From NCBI GenBank assembly GCA_009701845.1, contig WLJI01000007.1, forward strand, positions 1 to 36,242: a stretch of 36,242 nt of DNA, read 5' to 3'. This document shows positions 7,900 to 16,694 of this stretch, one piece after another (position 1 is the stretch's first letter; the number at the start of each line of letters is the position of its first letter). Source of the DNA: Actinomycetota bacterium (GTDB lineage: Bacteria > Actinomycetota > Acidimicrobiia > Acidimicrobiales > Microtrichaceae). The translations under genes and the position numbers were made by a program. The notes under the pieces were generated by a model. It saw only the letters and a list, made by a program, of their open reading frames with translations, made no database searches and was not told where the DNA came from.

Positions 7900-9183
7900 A
7901 TGGGGCGCAAGATTGCAGTGGTTGGTGCAGGGTATGTGGGGCTCACTACGGGTGCATGCCTGTCTCACCTTGGCCATGACGTGACGTGTATTGAGTCAAA
8001 CCCCGACAAGATCGAGATGCTGTCTGCGGGTCGGATTCCTATTAGCGAACCCGGGTTAGCCGAGATCGTCGAAGAAGGTCTGAGTTCTCAGCGCCTTCGG
8101 TTCACCATGGACCGCGAGGAGGGCGTGAAGGACCGTGAATTCATATTTCTCTGCGTTCCCACTCCGCAAGATGAGGACGGTTCTGCAGACCTGTCGTACC
8201 TGGTGCAGGCCGCTTCGGAGCTCAAGCCCTACCTGCAGCCGGGCTCCATTGTCATCAATAAGTCGACAGTTCCAGTCGGATCAACCCACGTTGTGGCCGA
8301 CGCACTTGGCAGGTCTGATGTTCACGTCGTATCGAATCCCGAGTTCCTTCGCGAGGGGTCCGCTGTAGCTGATTTCTTGAAGCCGGAGCGAGTAGTGATC
8401 GGTGCAGATGACTCAGATGTTGCAGCCAGAGTTGCTGGATTGCAGTTGCGGCGTTCTGCGCCGCTTCTTGTGACCGACCCAGAATCGGCCGAATTGATTA
8501 AGTACGCTTCGAACGCCTTCCTTGCCACAAAGATCAGCTATGCCAATTCGATTGCGGCACTGGCCGAGGCTGTCGGTGCAGACATGGACGACGTAGTGAT
8601 TGGAATGGGCCTAGACAGTCGAATCGGGTCAAGCTTTTTGCAGCCCGGCCCAGGTTGGGGCGGAAGTTGCCTGCCCAAAGACACCAGCGCACTCATCTAC
8701 ACGGCAAATACCGTTGGGTATTCCTTCACCATGCTTGATGAAGTGGTTCGAGTAAACAACGCGCAGTTTGATCGAGTTGTTGAAAAGACAGAGCAAGTTG
8801 TTGGCCAACCCCTCGATGGCAAAACCATTGCTGTGTGGGGTCTCACGTTCAAAGCCGGAACTGATGACCTGCGCGAGTCGCCCTCGCTCGAGGTCATCAG
8901 CAGGCTGCAGGCGAAGGGTGCCAAGATTCGCGCCTACGACCCAGAGGTGAACGGGCCCTCACCGCTGCTTGATGGCATCGAGATTGCGCTTGATCCCTAC
9001 AAGTGCTGCACGGATGCAGATGCGCTCGTTGTGCTGACCGAGTGGCCAGAGTTTGGAGCCCTTGACTTGGATCGCGTGGTCCAAGAACTCAGCTCGCCTC
9101 GAGTGGTAGATACCAGAAACGTGCTTGACCGTGTGGCCCTGCGGCGGCGAGGGTTTGTGTACCGAGGCATCGGCCGAGTTTGA
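7900..9183 (+). CDS. ugd: UDP-glucose 6-dehydrogenase
   Basis: A 427-residue NAD-dependent enzyme that oxidises UDP-glucose to UDP-glucuronate in two steps. The Rossmann motif is VVGAGYVGL (7-15). NPEFLREGSA (146-155) and GPGWGGSCLPKDT (250-262) carry the substrate-binding and catalytic residues; Cys257 is the nucleophile. The C-terminal UDP-binding domain includes WGLTFKAGTDDLRESPS. The length is typical of TuaD/RkpK proteins. ATG 7900 has AAGGGAG eight bases upstream. UDP-glucuronate is a common acidic building block of capsular and teichuronic polymers, fitting the following glycosyltransferases. A UDP-ManNAc dehydrogenase is less likely from the motifs. Confidence 0.93.
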   Translation: MGRKIAVVGAGYVGLTTGACLSHLGHDVTCIESNPDKIEMLSAGRIPISEPGLAEIVEEGLSSQRLRFTMDREEGVKDREFIFLCVPTPQDEDGSADLSYLVQAASELKPYLQPGSIVINKSTVPVGSTHVVADALGRSDVHVVSNPEFLREGSAVADFLKPERVVIGADDSDVAARVAGLQLRRSAPLLVTDPESAELIKYASNAFLATKISYANSIAALAEAVGADMDDVVIGMGLDSRIGSSFLQPGPGWGGSCLPKDTSALIYTANTVGYSFTMLDEVVRVNNAQFDRVVEKTEQVVGQPLDGKTIAVWGLTFKAGTDDLRESPSLEVISRLQAKGAKIRAYDPEVNGPSPLLDGIEIALDPYKCCTDADALVVLTEWPEFGALDLDRVVQELSSPRVVDTRNVLDRVALRRRGFVYRGIGRV

Positions 9184-9306
9184 TGCTCTGCTCAACTGAG
9201 TAGAACCGCACCGAATCCGAACTGCACCGAACGTAATCAGGCCGGAATGCCGGGACGCAGGCTCAAAGGACTCAAACGCTCCTACTAGCCGCGCGAGACT
9301 CAGGAG

Positions 9307-10452
9307 ATGTCAGAGACGCCACGTGTGGCCATCACGCTCACGCAATGCTGGCATCAGGTGCCCGGAGGGACTGCCACCTCAGTTCAACGCCTCGTTGGCG
9401 CGCTACATCAGACCCATCAGGTTGACCTTGTCGGGGTGGGTGCCTGCGGAGACCTGCGACGGCCAGCGACTCTGTTGACAAATGCGCCCCCAGGAGACTG
9501 GACGCCACCGATTGAGCTTGTACGGCTACCGCTACCACTCCCCATTTTGTACGACCTGTGGTCCCGAACTGACTGGCCGAAGGTTGCCGGTAGCGCCGGA
9601 GCGATCGACCTCATCCACCTGACCGTACCGATTCGGCCACCTGAAGAGAAGACTCCGCTAGTTGCAACAGTGCATGATGTGTTTCCTCTGACTCGGCCAG
9701 AACTCATGACTGCGCGCGGCGCCAAACTGATGCGCACTGGCCTTCAGGCCATCTTTGGGCGCTCCAAGCGGGTCATGGTGCCTTCGCAGTGCGTGGCCGA
9801 TGATTGTGTTGCAGCAGGCGCTGATGCGGCGAGTATTCGTGTCGTGCCTTGGGGGGTTTCAGCAGTCGAATTCGGTGCAGACGCCGTTCACCAAGTGCGG
9901 ACTCGGTATGGGCTACCCGAGCGATATGTGTTGTTTGTGGGAACCGTTGAGCCGCGCAAAAATTTGTCCACACTGATTCAAGCCATGCAGCGCCTAGCCG
10001 AGCCCGATCTAGACCTAGTTCTTGTGGGTCCCGGCGGGTGGGGTGACGCACTTGGGTCGGCGAGTGGAGCCTCGCTCGACGAGCTCCCATTTAAGGTCAT
10101 CCAGCTTGGATATTTGCCTGAGCAGGACCTTGCAGCCCTAGAGCGCGGTGCTGCTGCTTTTTGCTTTCCCTCGCTAGCAGAGGGGTTTGGTCTGCCGGTG
10201 CTTGAAGCAATGGCGGCAGGAGCTGCAGTGATTACCTCATTGGGTACAGCGACGGCCGAAGTCGCAGGTGAGGCGGCGCTTTTGATTAACCCGCTCAGCG
10301 CGAACGACCTTGCCGGAGCGCTCAGCAGGTTGCTGCGAGACAGCGATCTCACTGCTGAGCTACGAGAGCGAGCGCTCGAACGGTCTCGACTGTTTACGTG
10401 GCAGAACTCGGCGGAATTGACCCTCGAGGTCTACAACGAGGTTCTCGGATGA
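9307..10452 (+). CDS. GT4 family glycosyltransferase
   Basis: A 381-residue GT-B fold glycosyltransferase. The N-terminal acceptor domain shows a glycine-rich loop (HQVPGGTATSVQRL, from 16) and TVHDVFPL (121-128). The donor domain shows VGTVEPRKNL (211-220) and the GT4 EX7E motif EGFGLPVLE (292-300), whose glutamates bind the nucleotide sugar. Retaining transfer is expected; donor and acceptor are unknown. AGGAG directly abuts the ATG with no spacer, so either the start lies slightly downstream (GTG 9325) or initiation is weak. A 123-base gap precedes it. Its stop overlaps the next GT start as ATGA, so the two are translated together. Confidence 0.88.
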   Translation: MSETPRVAITLTQCWHQVPGGTATSVQRLVGALHQTHQVDLVGVGACGDLRRPATLLTNAPPGDWTPPIELVRLPLPLPILYDLWSRTDWPKVAGSAGAIDLIHLTVPIRPPEEKTPLVATVHDVFPLTRPELMTARGAKLMRTGLQAIFGRSKRVMVPSQCVADDCVAAGADAASIRVVPWGVSAVEFGADAVHQVRTRYGLPERYVLFVGTVEPRKNLSTLIQAMQRLAEPDLDLVLVGPGGWGDALGSASGASLDELPFKVIQLGYLPEQDLAALERGAAAFCFPSLAEGFGLPVLEAMAAGAAVITSLGTATAEVAGEAALLINPLSANDLAGALSRLLRDSDLTAELRERALERSRLFTWQNSAELTLEVYNEVLG

Positions 10453-11708
10453 CTGAGGTACACGAAGGTTTTTCGGCGAGCCGTACGAGAGTCCTCATCA
10501 ACTTAACTTGGCTGGTTCCAGGCGTAGTGGGCGGCAGCGAGGAATCAACCACCGATGCTCTACGCGCAATCGCTGCAGATCCTCCTGCTGATCTTGAGAT
10601 TCACCTTGCCGTGCTCAAGCCGTTTCTTGCCGCTCACCCAGACCTTGTGGAGCACTTCTCTCATCATGTGCTCGCAGTTTCTGGTCGTAACAAATTTACG
10701 CGCGTCCTAGCTGAGCAGAGTTGGTTGGCCCGGCTGACAAGAAGGATTGACGCTCAGGTGGTCCATCACGCCGGGGGAGTCGTGCCGCTGCTTCACCCCG
10801 GCAGAGTTGTCCTCACTATTCACGATCTGCAGCCACTCGATCTGGCACGGAACTTTTCAGCTACGAAACGTCTGTACCTGCGACTCATGCTTGGTCGCTC
10901 TGCGAAGGCCGCTGCAGTGATTTGTGTGCCGAGTGAATTTACTGCAGGCCGTGTTCGGGAACTACTCGGCGTGAATCAAGATCGATTACGGGTCGTGCCC
11001 TGGTGTCTTTCGAAAAAACCTGATGCAGTTGAGCCAGAACTTGGGCTTGGAAGCAACGCCAGCGATGCGGCCGAGCATTCCGAGCAACACCTCTCGGCCT
11101 TGAATCAGCCGAGCTTGAAACTGCCGGGCATAGGTTCGCCATATTTCTTGTATCCAGCAGTGACGTATGCCCACAAAAATCACCTCATGCTGCTCCAGGC
11201 TTTTGCCCAGCTGAAGCAGAAAAATCCTCACGTGTCTTTGGTCCTCACCGGTGCCGCTGGCCCGCTAGAGGAACAGGTCCTCGAGACTATTCAGTCGCTT
11301 GGTCTTTCTGAGTCGGTATACCGCACCGGCCGCATTGCCTCGGATCAGCTAGATGAACTTGTGAGCGAAGCATGTGCAGTTGTACTGCCGAGCTTGTACG
11401 AGGGGTTTGGCCTACCAGCGCTTGAAGCGATGGCTCGAGGGTGTTTGGTCATTGGATCCAATAGCGGTTCGCTACCCGAAGTGCTGCAAGCCGAAGACCT
11501 GCTTGACCCAAAGGATCTGACAGCATGGGCCGATGCCATGCAGGCTGTACTGGTGCTCACTGACTCACAAAGGACTGAGCGGATACGGGACGGACTGTTA
11601 CGCGCAGCTGCTTTTACTCCGGAGAGAACTGCACAGGCACTGTGCGATTCGTATCTTGCTGCAGCGAATCAGGATCTTGCAGCTGGGGCTCGAAGCCATG
11701 ACCACTAA
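10449..11708 (+). CDS. GT4 family glycosyltransferase
   Basis: A 419-residue relative of the preceding enzyme. TIHDLQPLDLARNFS, VPSEFTAGRVRELL, YPAVTYAHKNHLMLL and EGFGLPALE match the mannosyltransferase-like GT4 group. ATG 10449 forms an ATGA overlap with the upstream gene; the same frame is open back to 10398 but that would overlap the upstream GT by 55 bases. The two enzymes probably act one after the other on the same lipid-linked chain. An acidic, His/Ser-containing insert (about 200-225) precedes the donor domain. The sugar specificity is not readable. Confidence 0.87.
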   Translation: MTEVHEGFSASRTRVLINLTWLVPGVVGGSEESTTDALRAIAADPPADLEIHLAVLKPFLAAHPDLVEHFSHHVLAVSGRNKFTRVLAEQSWLARLTRRIDAQVVHHAGGVVPLLHPGRVVLTIHDLQPLDLARNFSATKRLYLRLMLGRSAKAAAVICVPSEFTAGRVRELLGVNQDRLRVVPWCLSKKPDAVEPELGLGSNASDAAEHSEQHLSALNQPSLKLPGIGSPYFLYPAVTYAHKNHLMLLQAFAQLKQKNPHVSLVLTGAAGPLEEQVLETIQSLGLSESVYRTGRIASDQLDELVSEACAVVLPSLYEGFGLPALEAMARGCLVIGSNSGSLPEVLQAEDLLDPKDLTAWADAMQAVLVLTDSQRTERIRDGLLRAAAFTPERTAQALCDSYLAAANQDLAAGARSHDH

Positions 11709-12945
11709 GCCCATGAATCTGCTGATTCTGTGCCCGCACTTTGCCCCAGACCTTGCACCAACGGGTGAAGTCATGACATCCATAGTGACTGCCCTTGCCG
11801 AGCGGGGTCATCACCTGCACGTGATTACTGCCCTGCCTTGGTATCGCGATCATGCTGTAGAGGCGGGCTGGGGAGGCCGGCCATGGAGGACCGAGCGAAC
11901 TACCTGGGGAAAGATCACGCGCCTGCATCCTTTCCCGACGTCGAAGACCAACATCCCAGCACGCGCTGTTGCTTTTGGTGGCTTCACTTCTATGGCAACG
12001 ATTGCTGCCTTGCTGAGCCGAAAGCGACCAGACGCAGTCATGGTGATGTCCCCGCCGTTGCCTCTGGGTATTTCGGGGTGGCTAGCTGCGAGTACCCGAC
12101 GCGCTCCGTTTGTGTTCAACATCCAAGATGTGTTCCCCGACGTCGCTGTGGAACTCGGTGCGATCACCAACCCGCGGGTTATCTCTGTTGCATCGTGGCT
12201 CGAGAAGTTTTTGTATAAAAAATCTCAGGCCGTCACCGTATTGTCTGAGGACCTCCGTACAAACGTGGTGAACAAATTGCAGGGCAATCGCCCAGAACGC
12301 GTTCACGTGATTCCGAACTTTGTGGACACAGTGCGAATCCAGCCTGCTGACTCCGAAAACTCGTATCGCTCTGAGTACGGACTTGTCGGCAAAACCGTGG
12401 TGCTGTACGCAGGCAACGTTGGCATGTCGCAGTCGCTTGAGTTGCTAGTGGAAGCTGCCCGCCGAAACGAACACCGTGAGGATTTGGTGTTTGTGATTAA
12501 CGGGGGCGGCTCGGCACTAGAAGGCCTTCAGGACTCCGCGTCGGGGTTGCAGAATCTAAAGTTCATCCCGATGCAGCCTCGCGAGCGCCTGCCCGAGTTG
12601 CTTGCGGCGGGCGACCTGCATGTGGTGCCACTGAAGCGCGGACTGGCTCGCTCGAGCGTTCCGTCGAAGCTGTATTCAATTCTTGCGGCTGCGCGCCCGG
12701 TGCTCGCGAGCGTGGATGGCGGAACCGAGGTGGCTGAAACAATCAGGCGAGCCGGAGCAGGTCGGGCAGTACTGCCCGAGGACCCCGATGCATTCTGCTC
12801 GGCCCTCGACGAGATGTTGTCGGATCGTTTGGAACTAGATCGGATGGGTGCAGCCGGGCGAACCTTTGTCGAAGGGTGGGTCTCGCCAGCAGCAGTGGGC
12901 GCTGCGTATGAAGACCTCTTCGAACAACTCAGGCGCGGCTACTAG
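11698..12945 (+). CDS. WbuB/WcaI-like GT4 glycosyltransferase
   Basis: A 415-residue enzyme of the WbuB/WcaI-like branch of GT4. The N-terminus reads LLILCPHFAPDLAPTGEV with TALPWYRDH, then VFNIQDVFPDVAVELG, VLYAGNVGMSQSLELL and VPLKRGLARSSVPSKLYS, the last being the donor-site segment typical of this branch. Such enzymes work in O-antigen, colanic acid and exopolysaccharide assembly. ATG 11698 overlaps the preceding gene by 11 bases; the frame is open upstream to 11533 but that part is antisense-like and overlaps the GT. A 123-base gap follows. Confidence 0.87.
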   Translation: MTTKPMNLLILCPHFAPDLAPTGEVMTSIVTALAERGHHLHVITALPWYRDHAVEAGWGGRPWRTERTTWGKITRLHPFPTSKTNIPARAVAFGGFTSMATIAALLSRKRPDAVMVMSPPLPLGISGWLAASTRRAPFVFNIQDVFPDVAVELGAITNPRVISVASWLEKFLYKKSQAVTVLSEDLRTNVVNKLQGNRPERVHVIPNFVDTVRIQPADSENSYRSEYGLVGKTVVLYAGNVGMSQSLELLVEAARRNEHREDLVFVINGGGSALEGLQDSASGLQNLKFIPMQPRERLPELLAAGDLHVVPLKRGLARSSVPSKLYSILAAARPVLASVDGGTEVAETIRRAGAGRAVLPEDPDAFCSALDEMLSDRLELDRMGAAGRTFVEGWVSPAAVGAAYEDLFEQLRRGY

Positions 12946-13068
12946 CAGTTCAGCGGCTGCGCTTTCATGGCCCTGTGATTGACTTCGGGCCAACTTGAGC
13001 AGATTTTCTTGAGTTCTTTGGCTTGGAGTTCAGCGGAACCGGACTCTGCGACTAGCTTGTAAAGCCGT

Positions 13069-13830
13069 ATGGGTAAGGCCTCTTCTTCAAAGAAAATCAA
13101 GCGCGTTCAGCAAGCCGGCGTTAGCCGAGCTCCTGGGCAGCGTCGCAACCTTGGATTCCCGGCGTTGATTGTCGGAATCATTGTCTTGGGATTGGCGATG
13201 GTGTTCTTTGCCCGCAGCCAAAAAATTGAGAAGGTTGGCGAGGCACCCGTAGTTGATCAAGACAAGTGGTACTCGGCCTACGGCCTTGATATCTGCGGTG
13301 TCTTCCAAGACAACCCCCTGCCGATTGGTCCTGATGAGACAGGCATTACTCCAACCACTGATGGCCTGATCCAGATTGCACCCTTCGTCGAGTCCGCAGC
13401 TGGCAAGGATGCTCAGTTCGGCCTGTTTGCAGATCAGATCGGCCTCAAGCTCAGCAACGGAGAGTTAACCCTTGCCGATGGGACCACCAAGAAGAACGGT
13501 GATTCCTGCACAGGCGAAGATGGAAAAACCACCGAGGGCGAAGTTGTGATGTACGTCTGGCCTCCGCAGGCAACCGATGTCACAAAGCCAGAGGTGGTGA
13601 CGACAGACCTTGACGCCCAGCGCTTCACCGAAGACGGTCAAGCCTTTGTGTTGGCATTTGCTGCAAAGGGGTCCAAGCCGAAGCTACCCCCATCTTTGGA
13701 AGCCTTGCAGAGCTCAAGCCACACCGCAGCAACGCCCGCCACCGATGCGCCCTCAGGTACAACTACTACGACTGTTGTCGAGGGTGGCAGTACTGCTGAA
13801 TCAACTACCACCACAGTGGCTGGCGGTTAA
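13069..13830 (+). CDS. Membrane-anchored protein with Thr-rich tail, unknown function
   Basis: A 253-residue protein with a very basic N-terminus (KKIKRVQQ, RAPGQRR), one transmembrane helix at about 29-48 (FPALIVGIIVLGLAMVFFAR) and an extracytoplasmic domain with DKWYSAYGLDICG (65-77) and two cysteines, Cys76 and Cys147 (GDSCTGED), that could pair. The last 45 residues are low-complexity Thr/Ser/Ala/Gly (TTTTTVV, STTTTVAGG), a tail often seen on secreted proteins of Acidimicrobiia. I do not recognise a named domain. It lies eight bases upstream of the guanylyltransferase, whose AAGGA overlaps this stop codon, so the two should be co-expressed. A role in polymer export or attachment is only a guess. 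Confidence 0.8.
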   Translation: MGKASSSKKIKRVQQAGVSRAPGQRRNLGFPALIVGIIVLGLAMVFFARSQKIEKVGEAPVVDQDKWYSAYGLDICGVFQDNPLPIGPDETGITPTTDGLIQIAPFVESAAGKDAQFGLFADQIGLKLSNGELTLADGTTKKNGDSCTGEDGKTTEGEVVMYVWPPQATDVTKPEVVTTDLDAQRFTEDGQAFVLAFAAKGSKPKLPPSLEALQSSSHTAATPATDAPSGTTTTTVVEGGSTAESTTTTVAGG

Positions 13831-13838
13831 GGACGAAC

Positions 13839-14849
13839 ATGCTGGCTGTTGTTTTGGTTGGAGGTTTCGGCACCCGCCTCCGACCGCTCACATTGTCGAA
13901 ACCAAAGCAGATGTTGCCGGTTGGTCAGGTGACAATGCTTGAGCGCGTGGTGGCCAAACTCGCAGCTGCTGGAGTGACTCAGGTGATTCTTTCGCTGGGG
14001 TATCAGCCGGACGCTTTTTTGGAAGAGTTCCCCGATGGCATGTGCGCCGGTGTGAACATGCACTATGCCGTTGAGCCCGAACCGCTTGATACTGCTGGTG
14101 CGATTCGCTTTGCGGCCAACCATGCTGGAATCACCGAACGGTTCTTTGCCGTCAACGGAGATGTGCTGACTGATCTGGATTTAGCGGGCTTGTGGGCAGC
14201 GCATGAATCATTCGGGGGAGAAGCAACGTTGGCGTTAACTCCCGTAGAGGACCCCTCGCGTTATGGCGTGGTCCCCATAGATTCTGCAGGCCGAGTCGAA
14301 GCATTTATTGAAAAGCCCCCAGCAGGCACGGCGCCGAGTAACTGGATTAACGCTGGAACCTATGTCTTGGAACCCTCGATCTTTGACCGCATTCCGGCTA
14401 ACGGCAGGGTTTCGATTGAGCGTGAGACCTTCCCTGCAATCGTTGCCGACAAAGCCCTGTACGGGATGCATTCCGATGCTTACTGGATTGATGCCGGAAC
14501 CCCCGAGGCCTACCTGCAGGCCCACCTTGATCTGATTGACGGAGTTCGCGGAGCACCCGAGGAATGTGTTGATTCTTCGGCCACCGTGCATTCTGACGCA
14601 GTAGTGAGCAGGTCAATGATCGGCCCCGGTGTGCACATCGAAGCTGGAGCGCAGGTTGTGGATTCAGTTGTCATGAGCAACTGTCGAGTGGGTGCGGGCG
14701 CACAGATCAGTCGGTCGATTTTGGGTGGAGGTTGCTCCGTTGGAGAATCCTCGAGCCTGAGCGATCTCAGCATCGTGGGTTTTGATCAGGACCTAGGTGC
14801 TGGCACTGTGTCTGTGGGTGGCCGATTCCCTTCACCCGAGACCTGGTGA
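13839..14849 (+). CDS. Sugar-1-phosphate nucleotidyltransferase, probable mannose-1-phosphate guanylyltransferase
   Basis: A 336-residue two-domain nucleotidyltransferase. The N-terminal catalytic domain shows GGFGTRLRPLT (8-18) followed by KPKQMLP, metal-binding NGD (106-108), DPSRYGVV, EKP (158-160) and NAGTYVLEP. From about 245 there are hexapeptide repeats of a left-handed beta helix. This is the layout of actinobacterial GDP-mannose pyrophosphorylases such as Rv3264c; a glucose-1-phosphate uridylyl- or thymidylyltransferase is possible. GDP-mannose fits best because gmd, rmd and phosphomannomutase are all in the window. AAGGA lies five bases upstream of ATG 13839 and overlaps the previous stop. 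A GalE-like epimerase follows 25 bases downstream. Confidence 0.85.
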   Translation: MLAVVLVGGFGTRLRPLTLSKPKQMLPVGQVTMLERVVAKLAAAGVTQVILSLGYQPDAFLEEFPDGMCAGVNMHYAVEPEPLDTAGAIRFAANHAGITERFFAVNGDVLTDLDLAGLWAAHESFGGEATLALTPVEDPSRYGVVPIDSAGRVEAFIEKPPAGTAPSNWINAGTYVLEPSIFDRIPANGRVSIERETFPAIVADKALYGMHSDAYWIDAGTPEAYLQAHLDLIDGVRGAPEECVDSSATVHSDAVVSRSMIGPGVHIEAGAQVVDSVVMSNCRVGAGAQISRSILGGGCSVGESSSLSDLSIVGFDQDLGAGTVSVGGRFPSPETW

Positions 14850-14874
14850 AAAACCCAACAAAGAGGGGCACACA

Positions 14875-15831
14875 ATGAAGGCATTGGTAACGGGTGGCGC
14901 TGGATTCATTGGCTCCAACTTGGTGGATCGACTCTTAGCAGAGGGCCACAGTGTTGAGGTTGTGGACAATCTCTCAACGGGCAAACTCGCTAACCTGTCC
15001 GATGCGCGTGCCAATCGGGATCATGATTTTTCTTTCCACCAGATTGATATCTGCGATCCATCTGTTGCCGACTTGATCGAGCGGAATACGCCCGACGTGG
15101 TGTTTCACCTTGCGGCACAAATCGATGTTCGTGTCTCTGTTCTCGACCCAACCTTTGATGCGCGGGTGAACGTCTTGGGAGCACTCAACGTGATTGAAGG
15201 TGCCCGCCGAGCAGGTGCCCAAAAGGTGGTCTTTGCCTCTTCTGGCGGGACAATTTACGGGGTCGTAGACCCAGAGGACTTGCCCGTCACCGAGGCACAT
15301 AGCCAACACCCGGTCGCTCCCTACGGAGTGTCCAAGAAGGTTATTACTGACTACTTGTATGCCTTTCGGGAACTGCATCAAATGGAGTACACATCTTTGG
15401 CGTTGGCCAATGTCTATGGGCCGCGCCAAGATCCGCACGGCGAGGCCGGAGTAGTCGCCATCTTTGCTGGCCGACTCCTCTCAGGCGAGAGTTGCACCAT
15501 ATTTGGAGATGGCTCACAGACTCGTGACTACGTCTATGTTGACGACGTGGTTGACGCCTTCGTTCGCGCCGCAGAACGCGGCAGTGGCTTGCTCTGTAAC
15601 ATCGGAACAGGCATTGAAACCTCGGTGCTAGACCTCCATGCGGCGATGGCTGCGAATGCGGGCGTGACTACTCCTGCAGAGCTGGCACCCGCACGAGATG
15701 GCGAATTGCAACGTTCATGCCTCAATGCAACTCGGGCAAAGATGCACCTTGCCTGGGAGCCCTTTACTGATCTTGCAACCGGAACTGCCGAAGTCCTCGA
15801 CTATTTCCGGGCGCAACAGAGCGTTCGATAG
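14875..15831 (+). CDS. NAD-dependent sugar epimerase (GalE-like)
   Basis: A 318-residue extended short-chain dehydrogenase. The NAD motif is GGAGFIG (7-13), followed by VVDNLSTGK, HLAAQIDVRVS, the SSGGTIYG serines (122-123), and catalytic Tyr150-x3-Lys154 (YGVSK). NVYGPRQDPHGEAGVVA and FGDGSQTRDYVYVDD match UDP-glucose 4-epimerase-like enzymes. It could make UDP-galactose, or epimerise UDP-glucuronate made by the upstream ugd; motifs alone do not decide. ATG 14875 has AGAGGGG six bases upstream; the open frame back to 14797 overlaps the guanylyltransferase and is rejected. Confidence 0.87.
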   Translation: MKALVTGGAGFIGSNLVDRLLAEGHSVEVVDNLSTGKLANLSDARANRDHDFSFHQIDICDPSVADLIERNTPDVVFHLAAQIDVRVSVLDPTFDARVNVLGALNVIEGARRAGAQKVVFASSGGTIYGVVDPEDLPVTEAHSQHPVAPYGVSKKVITDYLYAFRELHQMEYTSLALANVYGPRQDPHGEAGVVAIFAGRLLSGESCTIFGDGSQTRDYVYVDDVVDAFVRAAERGSGLLCNIGTGIETSVLDLHAAMAANAGVTTPAELAPARDGELQRSCLNATRAKMHLAWEPFTDLATGTAEVLDYFRAQQSVR

Positions 15832-15888
15832 CAGTTCCCGATGTGCAGAAATCGAACAACTCATCCCCCGATTTGAGAGCGAGAGAAA

Positions 15889-16638
15889 ATGGAACGTTTT
15901 GCCAACAAGGTGGCGATTATTACTGGGGCGGCCTCGGGAATTGGTCGGGCAACGGCAGAACGCCTTGCCAGAGAAGGTGCAACCCTCGCTCTGGTAGACC
16001 TGAACCAACAAGGGCTTGAGCAAACAGTTCAGACATGCAGAGACATCGGTGCTCAAGTGCTGTCGCTCGTTGCTGATATCTCTTCAGAGGCTGCTGTGGC
16101 AGAGATCATTGAGTCGACGGTGACCGAGTTTGGTCGGCTTGATGTGCTGTGCAATATCGCTGGAATCTTGCAATTTAAAGACTTCCGCCTCACAACTTTG
16201 GATGATTTCAACAGAATCATTGGGGTAAATCTGACAGGAACATTCTTGATGTGCAGGGACGCCCTTCCGCATCTGTTGGAGTCTCAAGGCAACATCGTCA
16301 ACATGTCCTCAACTGCAGCGCTTGGCGGGCACCCATGGACGGGGCCGTACTCGGCATCAAAGGGTGGAATCCAGGCGATGTCTCTTGGGATTGCCGTTGA
16401 GTTTGGCAAGTTGGGAGTTCGCTGCAACTGCGTTGCGCCGGGGTCAATCCTGACACCCATACAAGAGGCATTCGAGCTTCCAGAAGGAGCCGACCCAAAG
16501 CTCTTGCATCGCATCATGCCCCTTGATCGAATGAGGGGCCCTGAGCAGATTGCGTCAGCAGTGGCCTATCTGGGATCGGATGACGCGGCACACGTCAACG
16601 GCACTGTGCTCAAGGTAGATGGAGGAACCCTCGCATGA
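15889..16638 (+). CDS. Short-chain dehydrogenase/reductase (classical, FabG-like)
   Basis: A 249-residue classical SDR. Cofactor motif TGAASGIG (12-19), acidic DLN after beta-2, which favours NAD(H) over NADP(H), NIAG (89-92), and the catalytic tetrad Asn114, Ser140, Tyr154 and Lys158 (YSASK). It ends with the usual AHVNGTVLKVDGG. The substrate is unknown; the group includes oxidoreductases for sugars, hydroxyacyl groups and alcohols. ATG 15889 has a modest GAGCGAGAG purine stretch. The stop overlaps an ATG (ATGA, 16635-16638) that opens a 19-codon ORF leading to the LLM oxidoreductase. Confidence 0.87.
   Translation: MERFANKVAIITGAASGIGRATAERLAREGATLALVDLNQQGLEQTVQTCRDIGAQVLSLVADISSEAAVAEIIESTVTEFGRLDVLCNIAGILQFKDFRLTTLDDFNRIIGVNLTGTFLMCRDALPHLLESQGNIVNMSSTAALGGHPWTGPYSASKGGIQAMSLGIAVEFGKLGVRCNCVAPGSILTPIQEAFELPEGADPKLLHRIMPLDRMRGPEQIASAVAYLGSDDAAHVNGTVLKVDGGTLA
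16621..16626 (+). promoter_or_regulatory. Strong Shine-Dalgarno preceding the 19-codon ORF
   Basis: GGAGGA is followed by eight bases and the ATG at 16635. It also encodes the conserved Gly-Gly of the SDR C-terminus, so part of its conservation could be due to protein sequence rather than initiation. Confidence 0.45.
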
Positions 16639-16694
16639 AGTTCCCAGAGGTGAAAGGCTGCAGCGTGTGTAGGTTCGCAGGGGTGACAGCATGA
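16635..16694 (+). CDS. Putative 19-residue coupled ORF with CxxC
   Basis: ATG 16635 opens a frame reading MKFPEVKGCSVCRFAGVTA, then TGA at 16692-16694. Both ends are ATGA overlaps: the ATG shares bases with the SDR stop and the TGA with the LLM oxidoreductase start. A GGAGGA sits eight bases upstream. The reading frame differs from that of the LLM gene, so it is not an N-terminal extension. It may be a translated coupler, a leader peptide, or chance. The Cys-x2-Cys is intriguing but unproven as a metal or redox site. Confidence 0.35.
   Translation: MKFPEVKGCSVCRFAGVTA

Noticed and set aside
11533-11697. N-terminal extension of the third GT4 enzyme
   Set aside because: It overlaps the end of the preceding glycosyltransferase and is unlike a GT4 N-terminus, which begins at LLILCPHFAPD.
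12947-13036. 10-bp direct repeat AGTTCAGCGG flanking the gap before the 13069 gene
   Set aside because: Two copies 80 bases apart with no symmetry or other element; chance is a sufficient explanation.
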